Source: an uncultured Clostridia bacterium (GTDB lineage: Bacteria; Bacillota_A; Clostridia; Oscillospirales; Oscillospiraceae). Taken from it: 24,569 bases of DNA. The first letter of the stretch is position 1; each line of letters opens with the position of its first letter. This document shows positions 22,161 through 24,569 of this stretch, piece by piece. A program made the translations under genes and the position numbers. Where the stretch lies: the NCBI GenBank assembly GCA_947307375.1, contig CAMZIX010000006.1, forward strand, positions 1 to 24,569, given 5' to 3'. The notes beneath the pieces were generated by a model. It made no database searches. It was not told where the DNA came from and saw nothing but the letters and a program-made list of their open reading frames with translations.

Positions 22161-23503
22161 CCGGATTCAATATCTCCTCCTGGTGTTTTGGGTCCAGACT
22201 GGATCAGTGCTCCCATTGACCCGATCAGATACAGCGGGATCAGGCGCACCTCGCTTCCGCTGACCTCGTCCAGCATGGAGGCTTTGACCGAAACAGGCGG
22301 TGCGTACTTTTTGCGGTACTCGGCCAAAGAGCGCGCTTTCACGTTGCTCTCCGCCTTTACCTCGATGGGGACGATATGGGCGCCGCACTGAACAATGAAG
22401 TCGACCTCGGCGCTGTTGCCCGAAACCCAATAATACGGCGTGGCGTCCACGTGCTTGACCAGCTCGCCGAGCACATAATTCTCGGTCATAACGCCCTTGA
22501 ACTCCGTGTAGATTCCGGAGGAATCCAGCACGACCTTTGCGGGCAGGCGAGCCAGACGGCGCAGCAGACCGACGTCGCAGAGATAGAGCTTGAAGCTGGT
22601 GGCGTCCGCATAGGAGGACAGCGGCATAAACGGCTTTTCCACCTTACAGACCTGATACACAAGCCCGGCCCGGATCAGCCACTGCAGAGCGTCCTCCAGA
22701 TCCTTGGAGCGCCATCCCTTTTTCACGTGGCTGAAGATGAATTTGCTGTTGGGCTTGGCCAGCTGCTGCGGCACGGATGCCCAGATCGCCGAAAGCTTGG
22801 GGAACTCGCTGGGCGGGGCATGCTTAGCGAAGTCCAGCTCGTAGCTTGCGAGGATATCCTGTTGGACGGCCTCGACCTTTTCCAGATCCCCCGTCTCGCG
22901 CCAGACAGAGACCGCCTCCGGCATCCCGCCGACCACATAGTACTGCTTCAGCGCCGTGCGGAGCTTCCCCCCGATCAGTTCCGAAACAGACGAACCCGGC
23001 TGGAAGCGGGTCAGATAGTCCGCCAGGGCCTCATTCCCCGTTGCCGAAAGGAACTCATAGAAGGACATGGGGTATAGCGTGCGGATATCCACCTTGCCCA
23101 CCGGGAAGGACTGGTTCTCGTGGATGGCAAGGCCGAGCAGGGAACCGGCGCAGGCCACATGGTACTCCGGCGCGTTCTCGCAGAAATACTTCAGCGCCGT
23201 GATTGCCCGCGGGCACTCCTGGATCTCGTCCAGAATGATCAGTGTGTTGCCGGGCGTGATCGTCCTGCCGAGGAACAGCCCCAACTCGAACATGATCCGC
23301 TTCACGTCATAGTCCTGCTCGAAGAGCGAGCTCAGGGATCTGGTTTCTTCAAAGTTGAAATAAGCGACGTCCTTATAATACTCCCGCCCGAATTCCTTAA
23401 GGATATAGGTCTTCCCGCACTGGCGCACGCCCTTCAATACTAACGGCTTGCGGTTCGGCTGCTCCTTCCAGGCAAGCAGCTCCTGCGTGATATCCCGTTT
23501 CAT
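22151..23503 (-). CDS. AAA-type ATPase with C-terminal DUF4143 domain
   Basis: A 450-residue protein. The N-terminal ATPase shows Walker A GVRQCGKT (about residues 24-31), Walker B TLIILDEIQECP (about 86-97) and the sensor-like CAGSLLG (about 117-123). The C-terminal half is a DUF4143-type domain with YCVVGGMPEAV-like YYVVGGMPEAVSVW, YLCDVGLLRRLA, GVMTENYVLGEL and YYWVSGNSAEVDFIV followed by VPIEVKAE, a nuclease-like E-V-D...E-V-K pattern. Such ATPases are abundant in gut bacteria and often lie in accessory regions; function is unproven, though the EVDFIV/EVKAE part resembles restriction-like nuclease cores. The ATG at 23503 (MKRDI) fits the family start better than the TTG seven codons upstream. 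Spacing shows it is a single-gene unit. Confidence 0.88.
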   Translation of the reverse strand: MKRDITQELLAWKEQPNRKPLVLKGVRQCGKTYILKEFGREYYKDVAYFNFEETRSLSSLFEQDYDVKRIMFELGLFLGRTITPGNTLIILDEIQECPRAITALKYFCENAPEYHVACAGSLLGLAIHENQSFPVGKVDIRTLYPMSFYEFLSATGNEALADYLTRFQPGSSVSELIGGKLRTALKQYYVVGGMPEAVSVWRETGDLEKVEAVQQDILASYELDFAKHAPPSEFPKLSAIWASVPQQLAKPNSKFIFSHVKKGWRSKDLEDALQWLIRAGLVYQVCKVEKPFMPLSSYADATSFKLYLCDVGLLRRLARLPAKVVLDSSGIYTEFKGVMTENYVLGELVKHVDATPYYWVSGNSAEVDFIVQCGAHIVPIEVKAESNVKARSLAEYRKKYAPPVSVKASMLDEVSGSEVRLIPLYLIGSMGALIQSGPKTPGGDIESGSL

Positions 23504-23587
23504 ATGACGCATCAGCCCTTTCAATCGCAGTGTCGTGTGAGACCATCATAACCGTATCTGCCGAAAAAGTCAATGCCGTTGCGTTAT

Positions 23588-23630
23588 TAAATGCCGAAAA
23601 GCGTGAAGCACTCACGCTTTTCGGCATTTA
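23588..23630. terminator. Perfect 19-bp hairpin between the ATPase and SLOG-like genes
   Basis: TAAATGCCGAAAAGCGTGA (23588-23606) pairs fully with its complement at 23612-23630 around a 5-base loop. It lies 48 bases after the SLOG-like stop. It has no T-run after it on the minus strand, so it is either an unusual terminator or a dispersed palindromic repeat. Confidence 0.6.
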
Positions 23631-23677
23631 TCAGCGAAAGACAACATATATAACCCAAATTGTCCATCCATGGTTTA

Positions 23678-24193
23678 TTATAAGCGGATAGCTTCTGGAT
23701 CAAGCGTGAGGATTTGCTTGTTCAGCAGCTCCGCAACGGTCCCGGCCGCAACCTCCCGCTCGCAGCGCGGATCATCGGGATCGTAGACCGCGATCACCAT
23801 GTCAGCCTCGTTCATGGTCTCCAGGTACGCTTTGAACTCGCAGCCCACGTTTTTCTCATAGGCCGCATTTATGACCTCCGCGCAGGCATCCAGGGCGTTG
23901 AAATACCGATCCCGCAGCTCCGGCGTCCACTTTGTAGCCTGCTCCTCATAGGGGACATAGCAGATCGTTTCGAGCGCATCATCTGATTCTTTCAGCCCGT
24001 GAAGGATCTCCGCCGCATACAGTCCCACACCGCAGTCCATGCTGATCGCAAATCGCGTGCAGCCCTCCCCTCTCAGCTTGGTGATTTGATTTATCAGGAT
24101 CAGCTTCAGCGCCGCACAGCCCTCGTCTTCCTCGTCAAATCCCCATGGGAAACACATCGGGGAACAGCCAATAATGGCACAGCTTTTGGTCAT
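23678..24193 (-). CDS. SLOG-like Rossmann-fold protein
   Basis: A 171-residue cytoplasmic protein. It begins SCAIIGCSP, has RFAISMDCGVGLYAAEIL near residues 47-64 (a glycine motif like the nucleotide-binding GGxxGxxxxA of SLOG/YpsA-type proteins) and ADMVIAVYDPDDPRCE near 130-145. This order matches small SLOG (DprA/LOG-related) proteins, which are thought to bind nucleotides or nucleotide-derived ligands. Function is unknown. The ATG at 24193 has AAGGAG 8 bases upstream. It is divergent from an Xre-type regulator across a 108-base gap that contains a perfect 35-bp palindrome, so the two are probably one regulated module (inference). The CFPWGFDEEDEGC insertion near residue 14 is unusual and may shape the ligand pocket. 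Confidence 0.65.
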   Translation of the reverse strand: MTKSCAIIGCSPMCFPWGFDEEDEGCAALKLILINQITKLRGEGCTRFAISMDCGVGLYAAEILHGLKESDDALETICYVPYEEQATKWTPELRDRYFNALDACAEVINAAYEKNVGCEFKAYLETMNEADMVIAVYDPDDPRCEREVAAGTVAELLNKQILTLDPEAIRL

Positions 24194-24215
24194 ATCTCTG
24201 TCTCCTTCGAAGAAA

Positions 24216-24250
24216 TAACCCTTTTGAGTTATCTTAACTCAAAAGGGTTA
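24216..24250. promoter_or_regulatory. Perfect 35-bp palindrome, probable operator of the Xre/SLOG-like pair
   Basis: TAACCCTTTTGAGTTA (24216-24231) and its exact complement (24235-24250) are separated by only TCT. It lies 22 bases upstream of the SLOG-like start and 51 bases upstream of the Xre start. The position and symmetry fit binding by a dimeric helix-turn-helix repressor controlling both genes. As RNA it would also form a hairpin just before the SLOG-like ribosome site. Confidence 0.65.
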
Positions 24251-24301
24251 AACTTTTCAAGTGGCTTTCGCTATCCTCAAGGTTAGAATTGAGGTGTTAC
24301 C

Positions 24302-24544
24302 ATGACGATTGGCGAAGCCGTCAAAGAACGGATATTACAATTATGTGCAGAGCGAGACCTGACTATCAACAAGCTGAGCACGATCAGCGGCGTCACACAG
24401 TCTACCGTGAACAATGTAGTCGGCGGCCGCAACAACAGCACCACCGTCTCCACACTGCAGAAGCTGTGCGACGGCCTGGGAATCACAATCATTGATTTTT
24501 TCAATGATGATCTATTCAAAGACATAGAACCGGAAGTGAAATGA
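24302..24544 (+). CDS. Xre-family helix-turn-helix regulator
   Basis: An 80-residue protein that is almost entirely a Cro/CI-type DNA-binding domain: TIGEAVKERILQLCAERDLT, then INKLSTISGVTQSTVNNVVG (helices 2-3, recognition helix around TQSTVNNVV) and STLQKLCDGLGITIIDFF. There is no separate effector domain. The ATG at 24302 has GAGG 7 bases upstream. It is divergent from the SLOG-like gene, with a perfect palindrome between them, as for an autoregulating repressor. An 8-bp hairpin follows at once. It could be the antitoxin-like or control part of a small two-gene module, but nothing proves that. Confidence 0.88.
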   Translation: MTIGEAVKERILQLCAERDLTINKLSTISGVTQSTVNNVVGGRNNSTTVSTLQKLCDGLGITIIDFFNDDLFKDIEPEVK

Positions 24545-24549
24545 CAGCA

Positions 24550-24569
24550 CCGCAGGGATGCCCCTGCGG
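24550..24569 (+). terminator. Hairpin at the window end, probable terminator
   Basis: CCGCAGGG (24550-24557) pairs with CCCTGCGG (24562-24569) around ATGC, 5 bases after the Xre stop. Any T-run lies beyond the window. Confidence 0.55.

Noticed and set aside
21200..24569. An integrated phage or plasmid
   Set aside because: No integrase, transposase, structural, relaxase or replication gene is visible; only small accessory genes and repeats.

Overview
The window looks like a chromosomal segment of a GC-rich anaerobic clostridium, most likely an Oscillospiraceae-type gut Firmicute. The basis is strong AGGAGG-type ribosome sites, occasional TTG starts, a SpoVT/AbrB-type fragment, a GGGtGRT protein, a DUF6061-like small protein and a citrate-fermentation operon. 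This placement is an inference. No rRNA, tRNA, CRISPR array or transposase was seen.

Layout. 1-605: 3' end of a GGGtGRT-family gene, closed by a strong hairpin shared with the next, convergent operon. 664-6183 (minus): a tungsten/molybdenum block, transcribed moeA, then a MoeA fused to a binding-protein-like domain, then a TupABC-type tungstate transporter. Two good sigma70-type promoters are visible, upstream of moeA and of tupA. 6399-8998 (plus): a P-loop kinase-like protein translationally coupled to a GH13 sucrose-phosphorylase-like enzyme. 9189-16109 (minus): citrate lyase operon citD-citE-citF-citrate transporter-citC-citXG, ending in a truncated HAD gene. 16272-16730 (minus): a chimeric remnant joining the start of an aconitase-like hydratase to a membrane segment. 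16987-18559 (plus): a LysR regulator divergent from it, followed by a GNAT acetyltransferase. 18746-21160 (minus): a GH3 glycosidase with reversed domain order. 21200-24569: a more AT-rich accessory patch with an AbrB fragment, a DUF6061-like gene, a DUF4143-type ATPase, and a divergent SLOG-like/Xre pair around a perfect 35-bp palindrome.

How the parts work together. Tungstate imported by TupABC would be inserted into pterin cofactor by the two MoeA-type proteins. Citrate imported by the CitMHS-type carrier would be cleaved by CitDEF to acetate and oxaloacetate, with CitC and CitXG building and loading the prosthetic group. The LysR protein is the likely local regulator; two T-N11-A dyads lie in its divergent intergenic region.

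The most striking observation is that the tungstate-binding protein is circularly permuted: the segment normally at the C-terminus of TupA directly follows the lipoprotein signal, and the normal N-terminal part comes after it. Other notable points are the aconitase-membrane chimera, the paired LysR-type dyads, and the kinase-phosphorylase pair.
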